Positions 23,301-35,953 are shown, numbered from the stretch's first letter. The stretch: 64,000 nt of DNA from Heligmosomoides polygyrus polygyrus (GCA_947396885.1 OX377206.1:82705960-82769959); one strand, 5' to 3'. Numbers and translations: made by a program. Notes: generated by a model not told the origin, from the letters alone.

Positions 23301-26300
23301 TGAGCAGCGTCGACTTCCGCCCCACAGTAAGTTTCTAGGTGTACAAGAAACGTCGTTGTTGGTGTTTTGTGTAGTTCCATTAAAAGTCATTCATTATCAA
23401 TGTAGTGCCATAGTAATAACTGCAGTGGTACCCACCAGCGTTTGTGAAGTACTGCTTACTCGAAGCAAAAAAAAAAGGAAGCCTGTCCTAGTCGGGAGGA
23501 AACAACTTTAGGATGACAGCTACATCTTCTGAATATGCAAGGAAGCACACGTATCACGAAGTAGCCGCTGAAGTTTCGGAACAAAATCAAAAGGGTGTAA
23601 GGAGAGGCAAAATGCCATATTCCCAATAAGATAGATCCGAAAAGAAGCTATCCTGCGCCTTGAGCTACCTCATTCTGCATTGGAGCCCTCAGTTTTCTCG
23701 CTGGATTCTGTTATTCTGTGCACTACATTCTCGCCTTCTTTGATCGGATAGTGCTAGGTCCTAAAGATGCTGAGCTGAATGAACTATTGAACAGTTATTC
23801 TACGTTGTCTGTGATTCCTGTATGATATTTTTGAAAGTTCTCATTTCAGACTTATATTTCCTACTTATGTTTTGTTTTAGAGACCTTATCGCCTCATCAG
23901 TGGCTCAGAGGACAACACTGTAGCCATATTCGAAGGTCCACCTTTCAAGTTCAAGACGGTAGGGCTTCTTATAGTAGGACTCATATATTCTTTTTTTTCT
24001 GCCTCTTGTGTTCGGTATATCTGCTAGCTTTAGATTTTTATATTTTTATTTTTATATTTTTTTCTGCATTTTTACATTTTTTTTTGTGACTTCATTTTTC
24101 AAATAAAGATTTATTGAAAACGTATAGTGTAAAAGCTGGATCCATTTAGTGCAGCGCATACTCTGTTTATGGATGATATATAGAGGATGATAGTGATAGC
24201 ATAACCGGGGGAGTCGCCGCATCCCCATTGTCCCCAGCTATTGCATATGGTTAGGGTTCCACTTAACCCAACTAAGGTGTTCGTTATTCCTGAGTTGGTG
24301 AATTAGTACTTGTGTTGTCTGTGAAGGATGAGAGGCCAACTTGTTTGTCGGCTGGACACCGCAGGTCATTGTATAGGCCTAACACGCCTTCAAGTAGTCT
24401 CCACGATATGTCGTAGAAGTACAGTGTGTGGCGCATCTCAAAGCGCTCGTTCAATGTCAAGGTTTATCCTTTTTGTTTTCTTTTGTAAGGGAACAGTTTC
24501 TGTTTAAATCTTCCTTTCTCTGAGAAGGAAATAGTGAGGACCAAGAAACTTAGCGAAAAATAAAGAATCAATCCTTTTTTGGATGCACCACGCATTCTAC
24601 TTCTACAGGGTGCTGTGGAGGTGACTTGAACATGTAGTTGGTCTACATAATAACTTGCGGTGGGCAGCTGATGGAGGCATAAGTGTTTAAACCTTCCTAG
24701 GTGGGTCTGGTATCTATTCGCCGACCTCTGAGGAATGGAAGGTCTAGGTCGTCTGGGCGGAACCATGACCAGGTGCGGAGTGCATGAAGCAGCAGGCGGC
24801 GACTGCACTACCGAGAAAGAAATCTATTTGAAGAAGAAAGTGTCATCTTGAAAATCTGCCTGTGTATACCACCTACCATCTATTTATCTTCCCGAATAGG
24901 AAGAAGTTTGTAAAGGTTATTATTTAGACCTTCCATGAGCATTCTCGATTTGTCCACGTTACGAAGTACAATCCTGATGGCTCGCTGTTTGCAAGTGCTG
25001 GTGCTGATGGAAAGGCGGGGTATTGTATATTGTAAAGAGTCATTTATCCAGTTTTCTCTAAATTTCATGTCCTGTTTAGGTGGTTCTGTTTGAAGGTGCC
25101 GATGGAGGCAAAGTTGGCGAGTTGGTGGATCCTTCTGTGAAGGTAGGTGTGCGTTGTGGTTTAGTGAGCACGATATTTATTTAAAATGGTTTCTTCCTTT
25201 CAGGGAGAGTTCGCCCATTCTGGAAGTGTGTTCGGGTTAGCTTGGTCTCCATGTGGTCAGAAGATTGCCACAGCATCTGGTGACAAGACAGTAAAAATAT
25301 GGAACGCAGCAGAGAAATCTCTAGAAAAGTGAGTTCTTTTCATTGAGCTTGTGCTTTAAGGGGGGAGAGGTGATAGAAAAAGCGTTAGGAGATTAAAATT
25401 ACAATTCTGCGTATCGCCTATTTGGAATGATGGAGCAAAGGAACTTACGATTTACATTTATTAGCAGAAGGGTCCTAACCAGCAATTGCGCAGATGGATC
25501 GTAGGAGCATCCTTACCAACTGCAGACCAATTTTACTCATCACAACCGTTTAGATCCATTGCTTTCGGTGACGCGATTGAAGACCAGCAGATCGGTGTTC
25601 TGTGGAGCTCGCAAGCTCTCGTATCACTTTCCTTGGCAGGCTTTCTTAGCTTTATCGATACTGATGGAAATATTACGAAGGTATGCTAAAGAGTTAGCGT
25701 TATTCCATGCTAATAGTTCTCGTTTCAACATTATGGAAATATTCAGGTTATTCGTGGTCATAACAAAGGAATAACTACACTTTCGCTGAGTCCATGCAAA
25801 CAGTGGTTGATGACCGCCGACTTCGAAGGCCATATCAGTCAGTGTTTTTCTTGGAACATTCAGCTCCCTTTCTATTTTGAAACACTAAAATGAGCAAACA
25901 AGTACAAGTACGAGACTTGTGTACTAAAAGGGTGTAGAAACAAAGCCCGTTTACTTTCTTAGCGGACAGATTCGTGTTACACTATCTGACCCAGTATTAT
26001 CCAGTGTTGGCCAGTGAATTTCATTCGTACTGGTTATTGGTGGAACACGTCTCGTTGATGGCATAACGTCTTCGTTTCAAAAGTGAAGAATGAGGATTCA
26101 GATCCACCCAAATGCAAGATTCTTTTCAAATCTTAGAAAATTTGAGATTTACCCTTCTAACTATGATTAATTCCATGTCTGTACTTTGTCTCATAACTAC
26201 ACTCTGAAACATATGGTAGTCATATTGAATCTCCCTAATGAAAGAGAAAGAGAATGAAAGAGTTTACCATTCAAAACGAAATAGTTCACATGGCCTAGTT

Positions 26301-29300
26301 GCGTTCCACTTCAAGCTTCGTCGTCTCTTAAAATACCTTAGTATTTCAGTTTTCCCTTCAGCATTGTCTGAAACGTACTCATAAAAAACAATAGTACATT
26401 GTTTATCAACTTTGTTATCAAGCGGAGGTGAATCTCGGTTGGGAAGAGGTACGCCTTATTCAGTAGGGGCTACCGGTTATTCTACAGCAAAAATACAAAT
26501 TGCACTAGGATCCATTAACACATTGACGACCGCGCGATTTTTTGGGCGTCTGGCGCGTAGGACCAATCGATTTTTTCGCAGTCGAGAGTTAGTCAGTTAA
26601 CTGAAACCACTGCTTATCGAGATGCTCAATAAGTCAGCAACCGGTTTTTTGTGGAACAAGCTTTTTTTCAACAATATCTAAAAATGAGGTACACATCATA
26701 TAGAAAAGCTCCTTCGAAACATCTGAATCTAACTAGAAAAATAAATTACGAGACTGTGGCAGAACGTCGTATCATACGGTCCTCGTGGCCGAGAGTGTGT
26801 GACACGACGTGTCGCACGGTCGTCAAGTGTTAACCTTTATTTTTTCTTGGACTTACAGTTGTTGCATTGGGGCGGATGGTGGACATTCATTTACAAGATT
26901 CTTTCTTTTTTCATACCACTTTCATTACACTTATTTCTTTAGTTCCAGCTTTGCGTTTTTATGATTCAGCAAATATGAGGGAGTTCATTCATAAAGTGTT
27001 ATTATTTCAGCGCGTTGGAGTGTTGCGAGTGGCGAGTCAAAGCGAATAGAACCAACTCTACATAAATCTCAGGTAACTGCTGCTATTTGCAAGTAATCTT
27101 CACAAACACCTAAGCATACTGTCCTTTCTTCTTTTTCAGTTGAAGACATAGTGTTCTTGTTTCTTCAGTTTAATCTCATCAAGGCTAACACGAAAAGTGC
27201 AAAGGTGTGGAGAATCCGTTATGACCAGATCGTAGTATTTTGACAATTTGGTGATGGCTGTCTTTTTGTAAGGCGCAGGGCTACGTTAAGATGAGTCGTT
27301 CACCAGATCACAGCACTAACTCTATGGCCAAGAGGGTAGCGTTGCGGACTTGCAGCGGTGGGTCGGGGGTTTGATTCCTGAGGTGGGGTTTATGTGTTTC
27401 AGGAGTGAATGCATTCTAATTTCGATGCTCATTCTCTAACTCTGTTTTCCCCTTCTTATATGAATGAGGTTAGTTTTCGTTGCGTAGAGTTAAGTCACGC
27501 GGCTGTTAAACTCTGTTGGTCTTGCTGGGGAAGCTCTTGTTAGGCGATATCCATACATGAGTCCTTTATAATGAGTCCTGTATTTGTGGAAGCGTTTCTT
27601 CCAAATCTAGTAGGTCACTGCTAGGAAAACGAAATATTTGGCTTTTCAATCATGCCTCAGATTTTAATAGAAAACGCTCCTTTTTATGTTTTTATCAAAT
27701 CTACCAATGTTTCTCGAAGTTACATTTTAATCGCCCTTTGTTATTGTGCTGCTGTCTATTTTTATCACCACCATCCCCCTATTCGTACTTCATACCAGGG
27801 GAGGGGAAGAAGACACCATTCGAGTTGCGAAGACGATTATCCTTTTTTCCATACCCACAGCGACATCCAGTATTCTATAGTAATACTAAAAACAGATGCC
27901 AGATTTGTGATCAACACCCCAAATAACTCCTTAGACGTTCCTTGGTATAATGTTTTCGACCTTTGGAGATACATAGAGGAATACATTTTGAGATATTGCA
28001 CGAGCAAAGAACACTGATCGGGGCAAAAATAAGTAGCGAGACAGGTAATTACACAAGTTGGGTAACCTTTTAGTTTGCGCACGTCTTTCTAACCATGACT
28101 GTGGTGCTCAGGAACATATTTGCTAATCTTTTTGCTGGTAGGTCCTGTCCTGGATTGTTAGGGATAGGGAATATCTAACTGCCGAGAATCCAGTGTTGGA
28201 TTTTGGATTCTTCACGCATGCGCAACGCTCGTGAAGAGTAACGTTATCCCTAGCGTTATCTGCCCGATGCGAAAAAAGTATAGCTGATCAAAATTCTTTT
28301 ATTTTTTCCTTTTTTCCCGTTATCTACTGGAGAACCGATAACCAATGTTCTCCTTTTTGATCTTAGGTCTGTTTTTATTTATTTTTCACCTTCGAGTTTG
28401 TTAAATCTGGGTCTTGTTCAATTTGATCTTGCTCATGCTTCCATCGTAAGCGCACCTTAGCGTGCACAAATAAATAAATAAGTGTTCTATACACTTCGAT
28501 AGCAATTAGTCGGTGGAGTTAGTAAAAGTTACAAACGAGTATCTTGCATAGAAATCCGAAGATTGACCAGCACACCTTGGTGGTGGATTAAAGGTGTAAT
28601 TACGGATCCTACTCGTAGGTACACTTCTAAAACTACAGAGCACAATGCAAAGGTTTCGTGTATGGATATCATCTAACGAGAGCTCCCCCAGTATTTCAAT
28701 TGTTTAATGGGCGCACGACCTAATTCTACGCAACGAAAACTGGGCTCATTCATATCCGACAAATGGTTGAAAATAGGGTTAGGGAGCGAGCACCGAAATT
28801 GGAATGCAGTCTACATTAATAGAAATACGAGTACCACTCTTACAAATGCGCGATCCACACCCTAGAAATCGAACATTAACCCCCTCTGCTAGCCCGAAAC
28901 GCTATCCGCCATCCAGTCGATGCTGTCGTGCTGATTAACAACTCACCTCAGTGTGCCACTGCGGCTTCCAAAAGAACAGCCGAGAAATTAATTCATTTAT
29001 TCATTTGTTGTCAAAGTGCCATGATCATCGTTGAAGTTCCAAATCTTCTGCACGTGAGTTTCTGAGTACAGTAAAGCAGTTTCGAGCGTCAGTTTAGTTC
29101 ATTTAGTTTTCATTGTTAGCCTACTACGGAGCTATACGATTTTTTGGCACTTTGACCTACCCAGAGGCCCTCAGGACGTTTGGTAACCGTAATCGGCGCT
29201 TTCTAGGTAATGGCATACAATCCCCAATAGGTCACCATGGATACCTCCGCGATCACTTTGTTGAGGTCCATAGATTAGGCATAGGAAGGTTTAACAGTAG

Positions 29301-32300
29301 TTGTTTTCGATGATCTTGATACAGCTTTGACACTTCGCCGCTGGTGGTTCACGGTACCCTGTGCCGTTGTCCACTAGGGAGTCGCGAACTTTTCAGTGTA
29401 CTATTTTACTTGAGGTGGTTGGCTTGTTCCTTCGTGACAATGGACGCATGATAAGTTGCGCTTGGGACGACACCGTTCGTTTCACAGATGCCGTCACGGA
29501 AGAGCCTAGTAAGCTGCCATTTTTCTGAGGCAAGTGTTTATTCATGGATCACCTTTTCCTTGTTTTCCAGAGACTACAAATTCGATCTCCGTAAAGCTGC
29601 CGTCACAACCGGTCGGTCTTGCTTCAAAGGGCGACCTGACCGTTGTCGCATGCCACAAAAACATTTTGGTCTTCGAGGTTAGTTTTGGTTGTATAACTGG
29701 TTTTTGGCAAAACTGCCTACATAATTCTGTTTTTAGGGCGAAAAGATATCATCTGATCTCACCGTTTCGTTCACTCCTACATGCGTTGCGTTCTCGGAAA
29801 ATCTTGTTGCCGTTGGAGGACAGGTTGGGCATTTTTGAGGAAACGTAAAATATATTTTTGTCTGGAGTCCCGCGGTTTTGATCTTCTCGACGTTACTTCT
29901 CATTAGACATATGTAAAAAAAAATACGTACGGACGAGATTCTGCGGTGTTGCGACCATGCACACTGATCCGAATCATGTTTGTGTCAGTCCTCAAGGAGT
30001 GGTAGCGGCCTTGATGGACTTTCTATTACCAAGAAAAGTTCTCGAATTCTTCCAAACGGTAATTTTCAACCGGAAGTGGTGCTCGCGACACCTCCCTTGG
30101 CTCAAAATCCTTGCCTCACCTAATATGTGCGAATCCACGACGTTGGTGCATACCATGTCAACCGGCGGGGTTTGTCACGTTCGCCACGCTTGGTTCCACA
30201 TTGGGCGCTGCCACCGGGACGACTCGTCCGTATTTTGATAGTGGAACCAATATCTTCAATGCTATGTCACGCGTTCAACGTCGTGTGTGGTGGTGAGGGT
30301 GGTGAGCAAGCACAAGCCCTGTGGCTTTCCCCCTTTTACTTCATCACAGCACCAGCCGCAATACACGAAGCGTTAGAGTAAGGGCTGTTCATACTCCGCG
30401 ACGGGAGGGACGGCAGCGACAGGAGTAACAAAGCATACCTATAGATTTTTCCCATGCACGGCTTGGTAATAATCGATACCATATCCTTCGCCCTGTCGCT
30501 CCCGTCGCGAAACTCTACGCACTTTTTTCCTACGTACGTTTAGTGACGAGCCTCAACGTTTATCTGAAGTTTTTAGGATTCCAAGGTGCATGTTTATTCG
30601 TTATCTGGAACGACACTGTCAGAGAAGACAGTTCTAGCACACACATCGCCAATCACAAGTGCTGCATTCTCTCCTGATGGCAAGCACTTCGCGGCTACTG
30701 ACAGCGGTCGTAAGGTGAGTGGAGGATATTCTCCAGCGTTTCATGCCTATTTGTGCCGTTCATAGGTGGTCCCCTATTCCGTCGAGGAAAACTTCAAGCC
30801 CGTGGCGGAGAAGGAGTGGACATTCCACACAGCCAAGGTGAACTGCGTGGCATGGAGCCCGGACAATCGTCATTTGGCTACAGGTGGACTGGACACGAAT
30901 ATCATCGTCTGGGACCTGGAGCGCAGTGGAGAACACCCAATCATTATTCGAGGTTTGTCGTGCTGTCTCCCTATTTCCTTTCTGCCGTGTAGTTGTGCCT
31001 CATTTCGATGCTTTCATTAAACAGTCATTTTAAATGTGTTTTTTATACAGCATTTCCCGCTGTGTTTTGAAGACCCACTGGGTAACCGAAAGCATAGCTA
31101 GTATTGGTACAAATGGGAAGCATTTCATTTTATATAAGCAATATATAGTAGTTGATGCATTTTGCTGTAGAGCTGCAAGGGACGGAAACACAACCCCTTC
31201 TCCGAAGTTGTCCCTTGTCTCACCTTCGTAATCTGTACAGTTACGTTCGTTGCGTTCTCAATCTCCCCTACTAAAAGGGATGAAGGTTGGCGGAAGTCAT
31301 TCATTCTCTGATCGGCGTGCTCTACATTTTCTACTTCTACTGCATGTCGCATAGGCATTATGAATGCGTATTGGGCATATACAGGTCGACGGCAGGTCGA
31401 TGGAAAAGTAAAAGTTCTTTCTCAAGCAAGTATTATAATCATCTACCAACCTCGAAGAAATGGAAGGCTTGATTGACCTGAGTGGGCCCATAATATGGAC
31501 GTGAAATCGCCTACCCGGGCACCCAGTTTCAGGCGCTTTTTCGAGTCCAGTCCGTGTCTGCCAAATTTTCCATCACTCCGGGGTAGGTAGACTGGTAACC
31601 ATCACTATTATGGAATTGATCATCAGTTTAAATTTATTGAATGGCTACTGGATACCAAGTAGGTTTGTGAAAATGCTGCTATGAACACAGTGTTTTTCGA
31701 AATTCCGATTTCTTGTTTTGGAAATTTTCATAGTGGTAAAACCGGGTTCGAGGTTCACTAGAACACTAGTGAAAATTGGATTAATTTGAATAGAGTCCGT
31801 TTCAATTTGCAATTTTGCTTAGTTTATTCCCATACCCTTTAAAATCAGTCTGAATATGACTGGCCAGGGAACTATCTCATGCGTATGTCTGAATGGTGAA
31901 AATGAATACCACCACGAGAAACTCCGCCCTTCAAGTGGTAGAAAGCTATGTTTCATTTTTGCAAAGTCCTTGAATCCAAGGAGTTAGGGGACCCTGAAAG
32001 TCTAGTATTAAATTGAACTGTCAGCACGCACCTGACACGTTTGTGCGTGCGCTCCGTGGAGATAAGAGAGGTGGTGAAAGATACCTGTGCAAGCAGCTCG
32101 GTGGCGCAGTGGGAAGTGGCGGCGATTCAGAGGCACAGGGTGGTGTGTTCGATTCACGTGCCTTGTCGAATTTTTGCGGTTTTTAATGTTCATTTCTTGT
32201 TTGGTATCTATAACCTGTCCGACTTTTCCTACGCGTATATTCCACTACAGGCTCTCAAGTACGTGCTCTATAAGAGCTTTTCATCAATTGTCCCTCCCCC

Positions 32301-33834
32301 CCCCCCCCCCCCCATTTATGAAACTTCTTATTTTCTGCAGATTTCTGATAGGACTCTTGACTACATGCGGAACGAACCTTCCCAAGTAGACATAAATAAA
32401 GCAATTACGAGAGCATGTGATGGCACCATTTGACAAGTCGAGAATGGGTGTCCAGTCGGTCTCACCCATCGTGTCGCCCCACGCCCCCAAAAAGCCCGAC
32501 GTGTTCAAATAAAGGCAGGCGACCGTTGCACAAGTCCAGTTGTGCCCTACTGTCCATCGAAGGTGTACAACTTCATATACTCATGATATCGATAGCAGGT
32601 AGCTACTGCAATCCCAGCAGGTTAGCGCTTATAGGTCACCGTCATTTTCTAGAGTATCGGTAGACGTCGGCACGTTGGTATTGAAATTTTACTGGTGAGC
32701 CTACCATTTAAAAATTGCGAACTATAGAAATGTTAGGCATGTCTGCATGACAGCTGCGGAAAGGCATTTAGATTTGTTACGTCTAGTATAGGGCTACCAG
32801 TAGTGGAAGAAAGAAAATGATTCCTCAACGGTTTTTTCTTGATGATGTGGTGCAGAGATATTTTTTCAAAAAGTTGGTCACGATGATTCGCCGTGATATG
32901 AGTGTACGCCCTCCTGACTATGGGATTGCCATGGGTAAATCTGAAGCGGTACTGTTGGACTTTCACGACCCTTAGCCCCTTGGAAGTCAAGAAGGGGTAG
33001 AAAAAATTTCACCCAAACTTTACCTAAGAGGCTTTCTGGAGCGCTGATCACAAATATGATATTCATCTCTTGAATTTTCGGACGATTACGGTAATTTAGC
33101 ACGTGTGAACGTGGTCCCATAGTAAATTTTGAGGGCTCGTTGCTCTTTCGGTTCGAGGACTTTGCAAAAATGGAACCTACTTTTCTACTACGTGGAGAGT
33201 GGAGACTCTCATGGTATTCATTTTTGTCGTTCAGACCTACGTGCATACGCATGCAATCCCATAGTAAATTTTGAGAGTCCCTAGGGTCCAAGAACTTTGC
33301 AAAAATGGTACCCATTTTTTAACTATGTGAAGAGTGGAGACTCTCATAGTATTATTCATTTTGTTCGATTCAAGTCCACGCCGGCCACGTCTTTCATCCC
33401 TCCTGGGTTACACATGTCTATGAGGATGTGGTGCGTCCGCTGGCTGACATTTGCACACCATTGTATTGAGCACATAGCCATTCAAAATGGCTACATGACG
33501 TTTCGTAGTGTAGAATGCGTGGCTCATTCATGGAAAGGGATTGAATTGGCGTCGAACTTTCTTCCTTTAATGAATTTCTTTCAAAATGTATGACGGTTGA
33601 ACATGGTGTGCAGACTATTAGATATAACTGAAGACTTTTAAAAATATTTGTGACACATTCTATTGGTCTTCTACTTCGTTTAAGTTCTCGCTTCGTCATA
33701 CCGTCGTGAAATCGTGTCGTTAAGGTGCGCATGCGATGTCGCCGGTGAATGGTCTCGCCTTCTTAAATGCCAACGAGATTCTCAGTGTCGGACAAGACGC
33801 AAACGTGAAGCACTGGAAGTTCAATCCTCAGTGA
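20331..33834 (+). CDS. unc-78: actin-interacting protein 1 (UNC-78/AIP1/WDR1), 18 exons, 614 aa
   Basis: WD40 protein that works with cofilin (UNC-60 in worms) to disassemble actin filaments in muscle and elsewhere. Coding exons: 20331-20486, 20549-20619, 20684-20771, 22996-23075, 23233-23326, 23881-23958, 24928-25014, 25080-25142, 25204-25328, 25554-25680, 25747-25837, 27011-27072, 29415-29508, 29571-29677, 29737-29823, 30577-30714, 30766-30952, 33725-33834. All phases close and give 614 residues, against about 611 in C. elegans UNC-78, which it follows throughout (for example [16 protein letters not shown] near residues 86-101, [39 protein letters not shown], and HAMSPVNG near the C-terminus). 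Typical WD repeat ends are seen at W91-D92, W272-N273 and W565-D566; the family forms two seven-bladed propellers. Intron 7 appears to have a GC donor, and exons 13 and 18 use weak acceptors. Introns 3, 6, 11, 12 and 17 are large and repeat-filled. Confidence 0.96.
20772..22995 (+). other. unc-78 intron 3 (2.2 kb)
   Basis: Donor GTAAGA, acceptor TCTTTTAG. Apart from the SINE-like inverted pair at 21.85-22.16 kb, nothing was recognised. A minisatellite-like patch lies near 22,422-22,500. Confidence 0.7.
21848..22160. repeat. inverted pair of tRNA-derived repeats (SINE family B)
   Basis: The left copy (about 21,848-21,960, minus) and right copy (about 22,050-22,160, plus) share a B-box-like segment followed by CCTGGCGCAA and a TTTT..GCAACTAAA tail: left, reversed, GGGTTCGAGTCTAGCCTGGC; right, TGGTTCGAGCACCGCCTGGC. 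They face opposite ways inside unc-78 intron 3. Neither folds into a proper tRNA, so no tRNA gene is called. Confidence 0.55.
24285..24447 (+). repeat. SINE family A, 5'-truncated copy in unc-78 intron 6
   Basis: Has GAGTTGGTGAATTAGTACTT, the TCGGCTGGACACCGCAGGTC block, CTCCACGATATGTCGTAGAA and GTGTGGCGCATC in SINE order. It lies in opposite orientation to the next copy, about 130 bp away. Confidence 0.65.
24576..24800 (-). repeat. SINE family A copy in unc-78 intron 6
   Basis: GGATGCACCACGCATTCTAC, TTCTACAGGGTGCTGTGGAG, ATTCGCCGACCTCTGAGGAA and GTCGTCTGGGCGGAACCATG mark it. With the copy at 24.29-24.45 kb it could form an intronic hairpin. Confidence 0.65.
25838..27010 (+). other. unc-78 intron 11
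   Basis: Intron of 1.17 kb with donor GTCAGT and acceptor TTATTTCAG. No gene or defined repeat was recognised; open frames inside are unsupported. Confidence 0.7.
27073..29414 (+). other. unc-78 intron 12 with dispersed repeats
   Basis: Intron of 2.34 kb, donor GTAACT, acceptor TTTTACTTGAG. It holds a tRNA-derived fragment near 27,330-27,395 (GGGTAGCGTTGCGG with GGGGGTTTGATTCC) and a copy of the GATCAGCACCCC family at about 27,780-28,010. Confidence 0.65.
31318..31497 (-). repeat. SINE family A, diverged copy in unc-78 intron 17
   Basis: TTTTCTACTTCTACTGCATG, ATGAATGCGTATTGGGCATA, CTACCAACCTCGAAGAAATG and GGCTTGATTGACCTGAGTGG align with the family in order. The head is lost. Confidence 0.55.
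33115..33360. repeat. tandem duplication, about 137-bp unit, two copies
   Basis: CCCATAGTAAATTTTGAG, TTTGCAAAAATGG, GAGTGGAGACTCTCATGGTA and related words each occur twice, about 136-140 bp apart, in unc-78 intron 17. Confidence 0.7.
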
Positions 33835-33941
33835 CTGCTTCTAGCGTAGATATTCGCTTTATGAAGGTGCCTTCGAAGAAACTGTATACCACTTTCTAAT
33901 TCGCGTTGAACTTAACTCACACAAGTGTTGCTTTAGTATTT

Positions 33942-33947
33942 AATAAA
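33942..33947 (+). terminator. polyadenylation signal of unc-78
   Basis: AATAAA lies 108 bases after the stop codon at 33832-33834, a usual distance for a nematode 3' UTR. Confidence 0.65.
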
Positions 33948-33964
33948 TTGTCGTTTCGATTTTC

Positions 33965-34867
33965 TAGATCTACTGGCTTACCGTTTTTGTGTAGCATGTT
34001 TGTGGAGCGTTCAAAATTGATTTAAACATCGTTTCTCTAGCGATTTAACATAATAAATTGATGCTTTATAGGTTTGGGCTCAGAATAGTGAGTCACAACT
34101 ACACCAAGAACTGCAAGTGATGATGGAGAAAATAGGTTTCGCAACTGTTCGGCAAGTTTAAGAACACTGGACAGGGGTTTGCTCTACCAGTGCAACGGGG
34201 AGGAGGCGGTGTGGCAAGGAAGGTACCCATCAACGCGCCGACTGGACCAGCTACCAGTTACTTTGCGTGCCAGTTATTTCAGATACAGAAGTTCAGAGAG
34301 AGGAGTGCGGAGGTGTCGCTATCGTGTGACCAGCATAGACTAGGAGGAACATGAAAAATAACACAAGGCATTCCACGTGCGAGCGTCCTCGAATCGCGGC
34401 ATCTCTTTGCACAGTAGAGAAGAAGAGAAGCTCTGGAACCGGTGTGTATTGCGTCCAAGAATCCCGCAACCCACGGAAGGGAGGAACGGGTGACCGCAAC
34501 ACAGGAGTGAGCTCCATTTGCCGACCTCTGTAGACTTGACCACGGAGGGCGCCAGCCTGAAGGTCACTGAAGGGCTGCCCCGAAGGCAGGGCCTCGTTCA
34601 CCCACATCTGTCTCCAATCGAGGTGTAATTCAACCGCCTTTCGTTGTTACGTCGTTTACGTAAGCCCAGTTGGGTTGTCTGTCTCACGGTTGTCTCCGTT
34701 TAGCTTCTGAAATGTCTGAAACTTGAAATGATTCCTGGGCGGGTAATTTCTCAAACTCCCCTCCTTCGCAGGCTTTGAAGAAGGCGGTTACGCTGAAGCG
34801 TAAGCCGAATCAACGTTTAATACTTCTTAGTTTTATTTATAGACATATACGGCAGTATGGTGGGCGC
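33965..34867. other. gene-free stretch downstream of unc-78
   Basis: No supported gene. A minus-strand open frame of 104 codons at 34,293-34,607 has no domain. Near 34,770-34,815, TTTGAAGAAGGCGGTTACGC followed by TGAAGCGTAAGCC matches a phrase at 52.94-52.97 kb and marks another dispersed repeat. Confidence 0.4.
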
Positions 34868-35098
34868 GTGTGTCCGAACCGCTGTCGCGTACACCTGATA
34901 CCAGGTTCCTGGTTCGGATTTTCCGCCCAGGCCAGCCAAGCCTTCCATTCCTTTTGGGTTGGTGAATTGGTACCAGACTTGACTGAGAAGGATAAAGCGC
35001 AGACGTGTTCATGGGCTGGCCACCGCAAGTCATTGTATTGCTAAATACGCATTCAAATCGCCTCCACGACATCCCGTAGAAGCAGAAGCGCATCCCAA
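34868..35098 (+). repeat. SINE family A, well-preserved copy in + orientation
   Basis: CTGATACCAGGTTCCTGGTT, CCGCCCAGGCCAGCCAAGCC, TTGGTGAATTGGTACCAGAC, CATGGGCTGGCCACCGCAAG and CTCCACGACATCCCGTAGAA appear in the order expected for the complement of copies 1, 2 and 5. Confidence 0.7.
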
Positions 35099-35953
35099 GG
35101 GGGATTGAGTAACGCCGTTCTTTATCTTTCATCCTTTTTTCAGGGCAGTATGCGTGAACATGTACTAGAACAGACAGAACATCCAACTGGATGTAAATAT
35201 CCAGGGCGCTGAACTAATTTTTGAAGAAAAAACGACACTAGTAAAGTTAATGGCAGAAGGCTTAAAAGGACCTAACTAAAGGGGGAGGAACAAGACAGCA
35301 ACTGAACGACGAAGGGGAACAACGGAGCGAATTTGATAGGAAAGGACTGTCCAGAATCCGGACCTATCCTAGTCGGGAGGGGGCAACCGTTAAGTGTCCG
35401 TTTCATATGTCATGTCATGCCACACAACCACATCACAATTTAAATGAGAGCCCTCGCATCACAGGACGACAGCTGAATCTCTCGTAGAAATTAAGCAAGG
35501 GATTAGATACGCAAATCACTACATGCCCCACTCCGATTAGGATAAATCGCGGAATGCTTCTGCAACGTCCAGGGAACTACTGTTTTTTTTTTGAAGGATT
35601 GGTATCAACCTTGGCACGACTGCTTTATGGCTTTTTCTCTTCTGTTCAATGACACAAAATCATTTTCAGCGGCATTTTCGCTGCAGAGATCAATACGTTC
35701 TTCAGTACAGCTAGAATGGTACTGAAATCCATGTCAGTGAGTCCGCCGCTTCGTCATGGATCCCGAGCCGTGTTTCCAAATGTTTGGTTTATCCAGCTCA
35801 CAACAATGATCTAAATCGCGTGGAAAGCCGTTAAAGCAGTTCTTGCATGAAAAATTCTGCAATGGTGAAAAGTTGAGCAGTAACGTGAACCAGCTGAAGG
35901 AGTACATCATGAATGCCTATACTCGTTTAGGCTGCCCTTTTTGACGCTTAAGC
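35099..35953. other. gene-free stretch
   Basis: Nothing recognised except the recurring phrase CCTAGTCGGGAGG. Confidence 0.35.

Larger units (their letters stand above)
30953..33724 (+). other. unc-78 intron 17 with several repeats
   Basis: Largest intron (2.77 kb), donor GTTTGT, acceptor CGTTAAG. Contains a SINE A copy (31.3-31.5 kb), a tRNA-derived fragment near 32,090-32,165 (GGTGGCGCAGTGGGAAGTGG, GTGTTCGATTCACGTGCC), a C-run of about 20 near 32,290-32,313, and a 137-bp tandem duplication at 33.1-33.36 kb. Confidence 0.65.

Noticed and set aside
27330..27395. tRNA gene
   Set aside because: A- and B-box-like words are present, but no cloverleaf with matching acceptor arms can be drawn; more likely a tRNA-derived repeat.
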